Below are positions 50,991 to 58,329 of a stretch of 64,000 nucleotides of DNA, piece after piece. A program made the position numbers and the translations under genes. The stretch comes from JACDAN01 sp963834825. Lineage in GTDB: Bacteria; Actinomycetota; Thermoleophilia; Gaiellales; Gaiellaceae. The stretch covers positions 806,001 through 870,000 of the forward strand of contig CAWICZ010000014.1 in the NCBI GenBank assembly GCA_963834825.1. Reading direction: 5' to 3'. The notes under the pieces are model-generated. The model had not been told where the DNA came from. It saw only the letters and a program-made list of their open reading frames with translations, and ran no database searches. Every line of letters begins with the position of its first letter. Within the stretch, counting starts at the first letter, position 1.

Positions 50991-51691
50991 CGCTGGACGA
51001 TCCGAGGGTTGTCCGCGAGCAGTACGCGGACGAGACCCGACTGGCCACGAGAAAGCGCGCACACGAGCACGGGGAGGGGCCCGACGCGCGTGAGATCGTG
51101 TTCGCAGCTGTTAGGGACGCCCGGCCGAGCGGCATTCTCGAGGTCGGATGCGGCGAAGGTGAGCTCGCCGAACGGATGTCGCGCGAGCTCCAGGCCGAGG
51201 TCGTCGCGGTCGATCAGTCCGAGCGCATGGTCGAGCTGGCCCGGGCGCGCCGGATCGATGCTCGCGTCGGCAATGTGCAGGTGCTCGACTTCGAGGACGA
51301 GACGTTCGATTGTGCGGTCGCCGCGTGGATGCTCTTCCACGTCGAAGACCTCGACCGCGCGCTGGGCGAGCTGGCGCGTGTCCTGCGACCGGGCGGGCGG
51401 CTCGTTGCCGCCACCAACGGGCGAGATCACCTCCGCGAGCTCTACGAGCTGGCCGGCGCCGCTCCGTTCGAGTCACGCTTCAATTCCGACAACGCCGAGC
51501 GGGCGCTGCTGAGGCACTTTCGGTCGGTCGATCGCACCGACGCCCGCGGCTGGATCACCTTTCCGGACCGGCGCGCGGCACAGGACTACATCGACTCTGC
51601 GATCAGCCTCTCCGGTCATGTGGTCCCTGCGGTCGACGGCCCAATTCGTGCGCGACGGACTCCCGCGATCTTCGTCGCCGAGAAGTCGTGA
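50987..51691 (+). CDS. SAM-dependent methyltransferase in the nucleoside salvage operon
   Basis: 234 residues, class I fold: motif I SGILEVGCGEGELAERM, VVAVDQSERMVELARAR, then FDCAVAAWMLFHVEDLDRAL. Coupled by GTGA both to deoB before it and to the phosphorylase after it. Substrate unknown; the salvage link is from position only. Confidence 0.85.
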   Translation: MTLDDPRVVREQYADETRLATRKRAHEHGEGPDAREIVFAAVRDARPSGILEVGCGEGELAERMSRELQAEVVAVDQSERMVELARARRIDARVGNVQVLDFEDETFDCAVAAWMLFHVEDLDRALGELARVLRPGGRLVAATNGRDHLRELYELAGAAPFESRFNSDNAERALLRHFRSVDRTDARGWITFPDRRAAQDYIDSAISLSGHVVPAVDGPIRARRTPAIFVAEKS

Positions 51692-52983
51692 TCCGGCCCG
51701 CGGAGCTCATCCAGCGCAAACGCGACGGCGAGGAGCTCTCGAGCGAGGAAATCTCCGAGCTCGTCCTCGGCTATGCGCGCGGCGAGATCCCCGACTACCA
51801 GCTCGCCGCGTTCTGCATGGCCGTCTACTTCCGTGGGCTCTCGCCGCAGGAGACCTACGCCCTGACGGACGCGATGGTGCGAAGCGGCGAGACGATCGAT
51901 CTCCAGGCCGAGGTCGGCCGGCCCGTAGCCGACAAGCACTCGACGGGCGGGGTGGGCGACAAGGCGTCGCTCGTCGTCGGACCGCTCGTTGCCGCCTGTG
52001 GCATCCCGTTCGGAAAGATGAGCGGCCGCGGGCTCGGTCACACCGGCGGGACGCTCGACAAGCTCGAGTCGATCCCAGGCTTTCGCGTCGAGCTCTCCCG
52101 GGACGAGTTCGTCCGCCAGGTGCGGAAGGTCGGGATCGCCGTCATCGGGCAGACTGCCGAGCTCGTCCCGGCCGACAAGCTGCTCTACGCGCTGCGCGAC
52201 GTCACGGCCACGGTCGACAACGTCTCACTGATCGCGGCGAGCATCATGTCGAAGAAGATTGCGGCGGGAGCCAACGCGATCGTTCTCGACGTGAAGGTCG
52301 GCGACGGCGCATTCATGAAGTCGATCGAGGACGCGCGAACGCTCGCCGGGGCGATGCTCGAACTAGGCCGGCTCGCCAATCGCATGGTCGTCTGCGAGCT
52401 GACCGACATGGACCAGCCCCTCGGCCGCGCGGTCGGGAACGCCCTCGAGATCCGTGAGGCCATCGAGACCCTGCGCGGTGAAGGGCCCGCCGACCTGAAA
52501 GAGCTCGCGGTCACGGCCGCCGCGCACCTCGTCTCGCTCTGCGACGGCATCGGGCATCGGGAGGCCCGCTCCCGGGTGGAGGCCGTGCTGCACGACGGGT
52601 CGGCGCTATCGGCGTACGAGCGGTGGATCCGCGCGCAGGGCGGCGACCCCTCTGAGGAGGCTCTTCCGAAGGCACCCGCCGTCCAGCCGATTACGGCGGC
52701 GCGCGACGGCTACGTCGGGCGGCTGAGCGCGCTCGGCGTCGGCCTGGCAGCCGTGCATCTCGGCGCCGGCCGCACGGTCAAGGAAGACATGATCGACCAT
52801 GCTGTTGGCGTCGTGTGCGTGCGCAAGCGCGGCGACCGTGTCTCGACGGGGGACACCCTGGCCGAGATCCACGCTCGGGACGCGCAGACCGCACAGGTTG
52901 CCGCCGCTGAGGTCGAGGCCGCCTACGAGCTCACCGGTGAGGAGCCGAGGACGGCCGGGGTCATCCTCGAGACGCTCACGTAG
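51688..52983 (+). CDS. deoA: Pyrimidine-nucleoside (thymidine) phosphorylase
   Basis: Phosphorolysis of thymidine/uridine to base and sugar 1-phosphate, which deoB then isomerises. 431 residues. Signatures: IQRKRDGEELSSEEISELV, VADKHSTGGVGDKASLVV, KMSGRGLGHTGGTLDKLESI, NVSLIAASIMSKKIAAG, DVKVGDGAFMK. GTG 51688 overlaps the previous TGA. Thymidine- versus uridine-preferring type not settled. Confidence 0.94.
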   Translation: MIRPAELIQRKRDGEELSSEEISELVLGYARGEIPDYQLAAFCMAVYFRGLSPQETYALTDAMVRSGETIDLQAEVGRPVADKHSTGGVGDKASLVVGPLVAACGIPFGKMSGRGLGHTGGTLDKLESIPGFRVELSRDEFVRQVRKVGIAVIGQTAELVPADKLLYALRDVTATVDNVSLIAASIMSKKIAAGANAIVLDVKVGDGAFMKSIEDARTLAGAMLELGRLANRMVVCELTDMDQPLGRAVGNALEIREAIETLRGEGPADLKELAVTAAAHLVSLCDGIGHREARSRVEAVLHDGSALSAYERWIRAQGGDPSEEALPKAPAVQPITAARDGYVGRLSALGVGLAAVHLGAGRTVKEDMIDHAVGVVCVRKRGDRVSTGDTLAEIHARDAQTAQVAAAEVEAAYELTGEEPRTAGVILETLT

Positions 52984-53000
52984 GCCCGCTGCCTCGCGGC

Positions 53001-53006
53001 TACGCT
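53001..53006 (+). promoter_or_regulatory. -10 box of mutM
   Basis: TACGCT ends 6 nt before GTG 53013. Confidence 0.4.
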
Positions 53007-53012
53007 TGCGCC

Positions 53013-54938
53013 GTGCCCGAGCTTCCTGAGGTCGAGACGGTTCGCGCGAGCCTGGAGCCGGCGCTCGTGGGGCGGCGGTTCGAGCGCGTTGAGATCTCCG
53101 ATCCCAGGGTCACGCGGCCGCTCGATCCGGACGAGGTCGCCATCGAGCTGCAGGGCGAGACCGTCGGTGCCGTCGAACGGCGCGGCAAGTATCTAGTTGT
53201 TCGATTTCGTAGCGGTCGTGTACTCCTGATCCACCTCCGGATGACGGGGTCGCTGCTACACGGCCGGAACGGAAGCCTGGAGGACGATCCGTATCGACGT
53301 GCTGTTGTCAGTCTAGACGACGGGTCGGACGTCACGTACCGGGACGTCCGCCGCTTCGGCACCTGGCTCTTGCTCGAGCCGCAGGAGGAGGGCCCGTACC
53401 TCCAGCAGCGGCTGGGCGAAGAGCCACTCGACGAGAGCTTCACAGCCGCCGCCCTCGCCGCGCGCCTGCGCGGCCGGCGCGCACCGATCAAGGCGGCGCT
53501 GCTCGACCAGCGCGCCGCGGCGGGCCTCGGGAACATCTACGCCGACGAGGCGCTGTGGCGCGCGAGGATCCACCCGCTGAGACCGGCCGGCAGCCTCACC
53601 ACGCGCGAGGTCGCGCGCCTCAACCGCTCGATCAAAGCCGCGCTCCGCGCAGGAATCGAGCGCCAGGGAACCACGCTGCGCAACTATCGAACGCCCAGCG
53701 GGGCCAGGGGCTCGATGCAGGACGAGCTACGGGTCTATGGACGCGAGGGCGAACCGTGCCCGCGCTGCGGCGCGCTGATCACGAAAACGAGGGCCGGCGG
53801 CCGCGGCACCTGGTTCTGCCCGAGCTGCCAACGAGAGACGAGGTGCCTCTCCCAGCAATGCACGCCGGCCTCTGGCCCGCGATCACGCGGCGCCAGAGCC
53901 GCTGCTCGGCTTTGTCAAGGCTGTCTAGCCTTGCCGCACCCGATCAGCGCCTCTGGCTTGGTGCTCACGACCCAGAGACTCGCCAGCATCACTGGAAGAG
54001 GCACTAGCATGCGAGTCGTCGTCACCGGCGGAGCCGGATTCATCGGCTCTCACGTCGCGGACGCCTTCGTGGCCCGCGGCGAAGAGGTCCTCGTCGTCGA
54101 CGACCTGTCGTCGGGGAAGCGCGAACACCTGCCCGACGCCGCCGAATTCGCCGAGCTCGATATCGCCGAGGGCGTGGCGCTCCGATCGCTCCTCGAGGAC
54201 TTCGGCGTCCAGCTCATCTGCCACCTGGCGGCCCAGTCGAGCGTCACCGTGTCGGTGACGAACCCTGACCTCGATTTTTCGTCCAACGTTCGCGGCACGT
54301 TCAACGTCTGCCAGACGGCGGCCGCCCTCGGGGCGAAGATCGTCTTCACCTCGACCGGCGGCGCGCTCTACGGGAACGACGTCGAGGCGATCCCGACGCC
54401 GGAGACGCAGGTTCCGAAGCCGCTCTCGCCGTACGGAGCCTCCAAGCTCGCCGGCGAGGCCTTCGTCGCCACACAGGCGCGCTCCGACACGCTCGCGCAC
54501 GTCGTGCTTCGGCTGGGGAACGTCTACGGGCCGAGGCAGAGCCCTCACGGCGAGGCCGGAGTGGTGGCGATCTTCAGTGATCGACTGATCCGCGGGGAGA
54601 CGCCGGTCGTCTTCGGCTACGGCAAGCCGACGCGCGACTACGTCCACGTCCGGGACGTAGTCAGAGCATTCACGAGCGCAGCCGACGGCGACGTCCCCGG
54701 CACGTTCAACGTCGGCTGGGGCCGCGAGACCTCGGTTCTCGAGCTCCTCAACGTCGTCCAGCAGGCGGCGGGGACGGGGATCGAGCCGCAGCTCGAGCCG
54801 CTACGAGCGGGAGAGCTCGATCGCAGCGCAATCGACTCACGCCTCGCAGGCGACGTCCTCGGCTGGCGGCCGGAGGTCGAATTCGAGCAGGGAATCACGG
54901 AGACGTTTCACTGGTACGCCTCCGAGCAGGCAACCTGA
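53013..54938 (+). CDS. mutM: Formamidopyrimidine-DNA glycosylase, in-frame with a downstream epimerase
   Basis: One open frame of 641 codons. Residues 1-276 are a complete MutM: catalytic PELPEVETVRASL after the start Met, the Lys in RRGKYLVVRF, GNIYADEALWRARIHP and the zinc finger CPRCGALITK...FCPSC. No stop follows. The frame crosses the 162-bp palindromic repeat (codons about 278-331) and enters, in frame, an NAD-sugar epimerase. MutM normally ends just after its zinc finger, so insertion of the repeat probably removed the stop. The product may be a fusion or, more likely, MutM with a junk tail plus an epimerase started at 54009. TACGCT lies 6 nt before the GTG. Confidence 0.85.
   Translation: MPELPEVETVRASLEPALVGRRFERVEISDPRVTRPLDPDEVAIELQGETVGAVERRGKYLVVRFRSGRVLLIHLRMTGSLLHGRNGSLEDDPYRRAVVSLDDGSDVTYRDVRRFGTWLLLEPQEEGPYLQQRLGEEPLDESFTAAALAARLRGRRAPIKAALLDQRAAAGLGNIYADEALWRARIHPLRPAGSLTTREVARLNRSIKAALRAGIERQGTTLRNYRTPSGARGSMQDELRVYGREGEPCPRCGALITKTRAGGRGTWFCPSCQRETRCLSQQCTPASGPRSRGARAAARLCQGCLALPHPISASGLVLTTQRLASITGRGTSMRVVVTGGAGFIGSHVADAFVARGEEVLVVDDLSSGKREHLPDAAEFAELDIAEGVALRSLLEDFGVQLICHLAAQSSVTVSVTNPDLDFSSNVRGTFNVCQTAAALGAKIVFTSTGGALYGNDVEAIPTPETQVPKPLSPYGASKLAGEAFVATQARSDTLAHVVLRLGNVYGPRQSPHGEAGVVAIFSDRLIRGETPVVFGYGKPTRDYVHVRDVVRAFTSAADGDVPGTFNVGWGRETSVLELLNVVQQAAGTGIEPQLEPLRAGELDRSAIDSRLAGDVLGWRPEVEFEQGITETFHWYASEQAT
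53843..54004. repeat. 162-bp palindromic dispersed repeat, copy 2
   Basis: Same length as copy 1 (25378-25539) but inverted. Arms start GTGCCTCTCCCAGCAATG and, on the other strand, GTGCCTCTTCCAGTGATG; centre CAAGGCT (53916-53922) pairs with AGCCTTG (53927-53933). At two positions both arms changed together relative to copy 1 (C to T at position 6 and T to C before TCTGG), which keeps pairing. Its 3' end GGAAGAGG lies 7 nt before the epimerase ATG and can act as SD. It has no stop in the mutM frame. Confidence 0.8.
54009..54938 (+). CDS. NAD-dependent sugar epimerase/dehydratase (GalE-like)
   Basis: 309 residues from ATG 54009. Short-chain dehydrogenase fold: RVVVTGGAGFIGSHVADAF (NAD loop), HLAAQSSVTVSV, the Ser/Thr in FTSTGGALYG, the YxxxK pair in PYGASKLAGEAF and NVYGPRQSPHGEAGVVAIF. 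Probably a UDP-sugar 4-epimerase or related enzyme of envelope sugar synthesis. SD GGAAGAGG comes from the end of the repeat. The same frame is open back into mutM. Confidence 0.87.
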   Translation: MRVVVTGGAGFIGSHVADAFVARGEEVLVVDDLSSGKREHLPDAAEFAELDIAEGVALRSLLEDFGVQLICHLAAQSSVTVSVTNPDLDFSSNVRGTFNVCQTAAALGAKIVFTSTGGALYGNDVEAIPTPETQVPKPLSPYGASKLAGEAFVATQARSDTLAHVVLRLGNVYGPRQSPHGEAGVVAIFSDRLIRGETPVVFGYGKPTRDYVHVRDVVRAFTSAADGDVPGTFNVGWGRETSVLELLNVVQQAAGTGIEPQLEPLRAGELDRSAIDSRLAGDVLGWRPEVEFEQGITETFHWYASEQAT

Positions 54939-54985
54939 AGAGCGAGCTCCGATCCGTCTCTGCTAGAAGAAGCGGGAGGTCAAAA

Positions 54986-56023
54986 ATGCAGGCGCGGGCA
55001 CGACACGTGAAACGCCCGACGGCGCTGGTCGCTGCGCTCTCGCTCTGCGCGCTGGGAGCCTCCGCGGGCGGTTCGGCCGCGGACGGCGTCTTCTGGCAGG
55101 GGAGCACTCCGAAGAACGGCACCGCCCGCGTGGCGGGTGTCGGCAAGGAGCTGCGGATCGCGCTCCAGGCCACCGGTCCGGCCGGCTCGCCCGTCCAAAT
55201 CTGGGCCAACCGCATGCCCCGAGGCGCGAGGCTCGAGCGCGTCGGCGAGCTTCCGACGCAGATGATCTTCCGCTGGCGGCCAACCCGCAGGCAGCTGGGG
55301 GAGTGGAAGCTGGTCTTCAACGCGGCCTCGGAGACGGCGTTCGCATCGTCGATCTCGCTCCGCGTCCACGTCGGCCGCCGCGCGACGCGGAGCTTCCGCC
55401 TGTCGAACGTCAGAGGGCAGTCGCAGAGCGCCATGCTCCTCCACGCCGTCGCTGCGCACGCCAGGCCGTCCCGCTCCGCGCGCATCGTCGCCCGGCTGCG
55501 TGCCTTGACCCCAGAGCACGTTCCGCACGTCGTGTACCTCCTCGGCGGGACGATCGATCGGCAGGGGCGCTACTGGCTGCGCGTCCAGCTGCCGATCCTG
55601 CCGAACGGCTCCTCGGGGTGGATCCCACGTGAGGCCGTCGACTCGTTCAACTCCCTCGAAACTCATCTCGTCATCGACCGCGCCCGCTTTCGCGCCACGC
55701 TCTACCGCCGGGGCCGAACGGTGTTCCAGTCGGTCGTCGGAGTCGGGCAGTCGCAATGGCCGACGCCGCCGGGCCGGTTCTACATCCGCGAGCGGTTGAC
55801 CGGCTTCACCGACCCGATCTACGGCGCGCTCGCGTTCGGCACGAACGCCCGCTCCGCAATCCTCACCGACTGGCCGGGAGGCGGCTTCGTCGGGATCCAT
55901 GGGACGAACCAGCCGGAGATCCTCCCCGGGCGTGTCTCCCACGGCTGCATCCGACTGCGCAACCAGGACATCCTGCGCCTCTCGCGGCTGATGCCGGTCG
56001 GTACGCCGCTGACGGTTCGCTAG
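54986..56023 (+). CDS. L,D-transpeptidase (YkuD) with signal peptide
   Basis: 345 residues. Signal peptide (TALVAALSLCALGASAGGSA), then an Ig-like or SH3-like region (about 35-225), then a YkuD catalytic domain with VGIHGTNQPE and SHGCIRLRNQD; nucleophile Cys321. It makes 3-3 cross-links or anchors proteins in peptidoglycan. SD GGGAGGT about 5 nt before ATG, a leader unlike the leaderless housekeeping genes. Converges with glutaredoxin (4-bp overlap). Confidence 0.9.
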   Translation: MQARARHVKRPTALVAALSLCALGASAGGSAADGVFWQGSTPKNGTARVAGVGKELRIALQATGPAGSPVQIWANRMPRGARLERVGELPTQMIFRWRPTRRQLGEWKLVFNAASETAFASSISLRVHVGRRATRSFRLSNVRGQSQSAMLLHAVAAHARPSRSARIVARLRALTPEHVPHVVYLLGGTIDRQGRYWLRVQLPILPNGSSGWIPREAVDSFNSLETHLVIDRARFRATLYRRGRTVFQSVVGVGQSQWPTPPGRFYIRERLTGFTDPIYGALAFGTNARSAILTDWPGGGFVGIHGTNQPEILPGRVSHGCIRLRNQDILRLSRLMPVGTPLTVR

Positions 56024-56271
56024 ACCGCGAGCTTCTCGAGGCCCTTGCTCTGGTCGAGGCGCCAGAGCTCGACGTAGCCGCCGATCGGCTCGCCGTCGAC
56101 CAGGATCTGCGGCACCGTCCACCGGCCGGTGAGGTCATGGAGCGTCTGCCGGAACGCGGGATCGTCGTCGAGCGAAATCTCCTCGTACGGGATTCCGCGC
56201 TGCTCGAGCAGCGCCTTGGCGCGGACGCAGTAGCCGCACCAGCGCGTCGTGTACATCCGCACCAGCGCCAT
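56020..56271 (-). CDS. Glutaredoxin
   Basis: 83 residues, thioredoxin fold. Redox motif CGYC in MYTTRWCGYCVRAKALLEQ, cis-Pro in WTVPQILVDGEPIGGY. Actinobacterial glutaredoxin/mycoredoxin-like proteins reduce mixed disulfides; the electron donor is not determined. ATG 56271; no TANNNT box close by. Confidence 0.9.
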   Translation of the reverse strand: MALVRMYTTRWCGYCVRAKALLEQRGIPYEEISLDDDPAFRQTLHDLTGRWTVPQILVDGEPIGGYVELWRLDQSKGLEKLAV

Positions 56272-56303
56272 TGGGTCGGATTCTCCCCGACAGACCGCGC
56301 TTC

Positions 56304-56309
56304 TACACT
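56304..56309 (+). promoter_or_regulatory. -10 box of recO
   Basis: TACACT ends 6 nt before GTG 56316. Confidence 0.4.
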
Positions 56310-56315
56310 TGCAGC

Positions 56316-57059
56316 GTGGCGGGCCGCACGTACAAGACCGAGGCGGTCGTCCTGCGCTCACTGCGGTTCGGCGAGGCCGACCGCGTGCTCCACCTGTACA
56401 CGCTGGACCGCGGACGCATCGGTGCGCTCGCCAAAGGAGTCCGGCGGACGACGTCGCGCTTCGGCGCCCGGCTCGAGCCGCTCAGCCACATCGAGCTCCT
56501 GCTACACGAGGGACGCGGTGAGCTCCAGACGATCACGGGCGTCGAGCTCCAGCGCTCGCACCGTGCCGCCAGAGAGGAGCCGTACCGCCTCGGCGTCGGT
56601 TTCGTCGGGCTCGAGGCGATGCTGCGCCTCTTCCCCGAGCAGGAGGCCAACCCGCGCGCGTTCGAAGCGTTGACCCGGTTCCTCGACCTGCTCGACGAGA
56701 CGGAGCCGCGTCCGGACGAACGGCCGGCGACGGACCCGCTCGTCCTCAGCTTCCAGCTGAAGCTCTTGTGGCTCTCCGGGTACCTACCCCACCTGACGAG
56801 CTGCGCCGACTGCGGCGCCGAAGGCGGGCTCGTCGGCTACTCGCCGCGCGCCGGCGGCGCCGTCTGCACGAATTGCCGAGGCGACGCGATCCCGCTCTCC
56901 GCGGCAGGGCTCGGCGGCATCGAGACGCTCCTTCGGAGCCCGCTCGCCGACGCGGCCGCCGCGGGGCTGGGCCCGCGCGCCTCGCGCGAGGCGCTGTCCG
57001 TGATCGCATCGTCCTACGAGTACCACGGCGGCTTCCGCCTCAAGACCCTCTCGGCGTGA
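56316..57059 (+). CDS. recO: DNA repair protein RecO
   Basis: Loads RecA with RecF/RecR. 247 residues. OB domain with YKTEAVVLRSLRFGEADRVL and LAKGVRRTTSRFGARLEP; zinc Cys in SCADCGAEGG and CTNCRG. The GTG at 56316 fits the family start and follows TACACT. GTGA overlap with the acetyltransferase gene. Confidence 0.93.
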   Translation: MAGRTYKTEAVVLRSLRFGEADRVLHLYTLDRGRIGALAKGVRRTTSRFGARLEPLSHIELLLHEGRGELQTITGVELQRSHRAAREEPYRLGVGFVGLEAMLRLFPEQEANPRAFEALTRFLDLLDETEPRPDERPATDPLVLSFQLKLLWLSGYLPHLTSCADCGAEGGLVGYSPRAGGAVCTNCRGDAIPLSAAGLGGIETLLRSPLADAAAAGLGPRASREALSVIASSYEYHGGFRLKTLSA

Positions 57060-57487
57060 GGCGGGAGCTCCCGGGTGGCTTCGAGGTCGACGACGACCGC
57101 GAGCGGATCGACGTCGAGGCGGTCCACGACTTCGTCTCGAACCACTCGTACTGGGCGCCTGGCAGAGCACGGGACGAGCAGGAGCGGCTCGTCCGCGAGG
57201 CGCAGCGCGTCGTGGGCGTCTACCACGACGATCGCCAGATCGGCTTCGCGCGGGCAGTCTCCGACGGCGCGTCGGTGACGTACCTCGCCGACGTCTACGT
57301 CCTGCCCGAGTACCGCGGCCACGGACTTGGCGTGGAGCTCGTCCGCGAGATGATCGACAACGGGCCGTACGCGAACAGACGCTGGATGCTGCACACGGCC
57401 GACGCCCACGCGCTCTACGAGAAATTCGGCTTCGGGCCCCCATCCGAGCGGGTGCTGGAGCGCCCGGGGCGAAAGGAAGAGGCGTGA
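57056..57487 (+). CDS. GNAT-family N-acetyltransferase
   Basis: 143 residues. DVYVLPEYRGHGLGVELVREM is the acetyl-CoA loop (Q/RxxGxG-type, here RGHGLG). C-terminal MLHTADAHALYEKFGF is the usual last beta-alpha unit. The start VHDFVSNHSYWAPGR resembles YjcF/ElaA-like GNATs. Substrate unknown. Sits between recO and glyQ, coupled by GTGA on both sides. Confidence 0.87.
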   Translation: MRRELPGGFEVDDDRERIDVEAVHDFVSNHSYWAPGRARDEQERLVREAQRVVGVYHDDRQIGFARAVSDGASVTYLADVYVLPEYRGHGLGVELVREMIDNGPYANRRWMLHTADAHALYEKFGFGPPSERVLERPGRKEEA

Positions 57488-58329
57488 ACTACCAGGAGAT
57501 GATCGCGGCACTCCAGGTCTACTGGGCGGAGCGCGACTGCGTGGTCATGCAGCCGTACCACACCGAGCTCGGGGCCGGAACGTTCAATCCCGCGACCTTC
57601 CTGCGCTGTCTGGGCGCCGCGCCGTGGCGCACCGTCTACGTCGAGCCCTGTATCCGCCCGAGCGACGGCCGCTACGGAGAGAACCCGTACCGCTTCCAGC
57701 ACTACTACCAGCTCCAGGTGATCCTCAAGCCGCCGCCCGAGGACATCCTCGAGCAGTACTTCGGCTCGCTCGAGGCGGTCGGGATCGACACGCGACGCCA
57801 CGACGTGCGACTCGTCGAGGACGACTGGGAGGGACCGACGCTCGGTGCCTGGGGTCTCGGCTGGGAGGTCTGGGTCGACGGGATGGAGGTCACGCAGTTC
57901 ACGTACTTCCAGCAGCTCGGGGGGATCGACGTCGAGGTCGTCTCCGGCGAGATCACCTACGGCCTCGAGCGCCTCGCGATGTTCCTCCAGGGCAAGCGGA
58001 GCGCCTTCGACCTCGAGTGGGCGCCTGGGTTCACGTGGGGCGACATCTACCGCGAGAGCGAGCGGCAGTGGTCGACCTACAACTTCGAGGAGGCGCCGGT
58101 CGGCATCCTCATGCGCCGCTTCGGCGAGCACGAGGACGAGTGCGCTCACCTGCTGGCGAAGAACCTGCCACTGCCCGCCTACGACCAGGTGCTGAAGGCC
58201 TCGCATACCTTCAACCTGCTCGACGCGCGTGGCGCGATCTCGGTCACCGAGCGCGCCTCGTACATCGGCCGCGTCCGAGACCTGGCCCGCCGCGTCGCCG
58301 AGGAATACCTTGCCCTTGCTCCTGTTTGA
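57484..58329 (+). CDS. glyQ: Glycyl-tRNA synthetase alpha subunit
   Basis: 281 residues; catalytic class II subunit of the alpha2-beta2 type. Blocks: EMIAALQVYWAERDCVVMQPY, GAGTFNPATFLRCLG, VYVEPCIRPSDGRYGENPYR and QHYYQLQVILKPPP. Gene order glyQ-glyS; 20-bp overlap with glyS. Confidence 0.96.
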   Translation: MNYQEMIAALQVYWAERDCVVMQPYHTELGAGTFNPATFLRCLGAAPWRTVYVEPCIRPSDGRYGENPYRFQHYYQLQVILKPPPEDILEQYFGSLEAVGIDTRRHDVRLVEDDWEGPTLGAWGLGWEVWVDGMEVTQFTYFQQLGGIDVEVVSGEITYGLERLAMFLQGKRSAFDLEWAPGFTWGDIYRESERQWSTYNFEEAPVGILMRRFGEHEDECAHLLAKNLPLPAYDQVLKASHTFNLLDARGAISVTERASYIGRVRDLARRVAEEYLALAPV

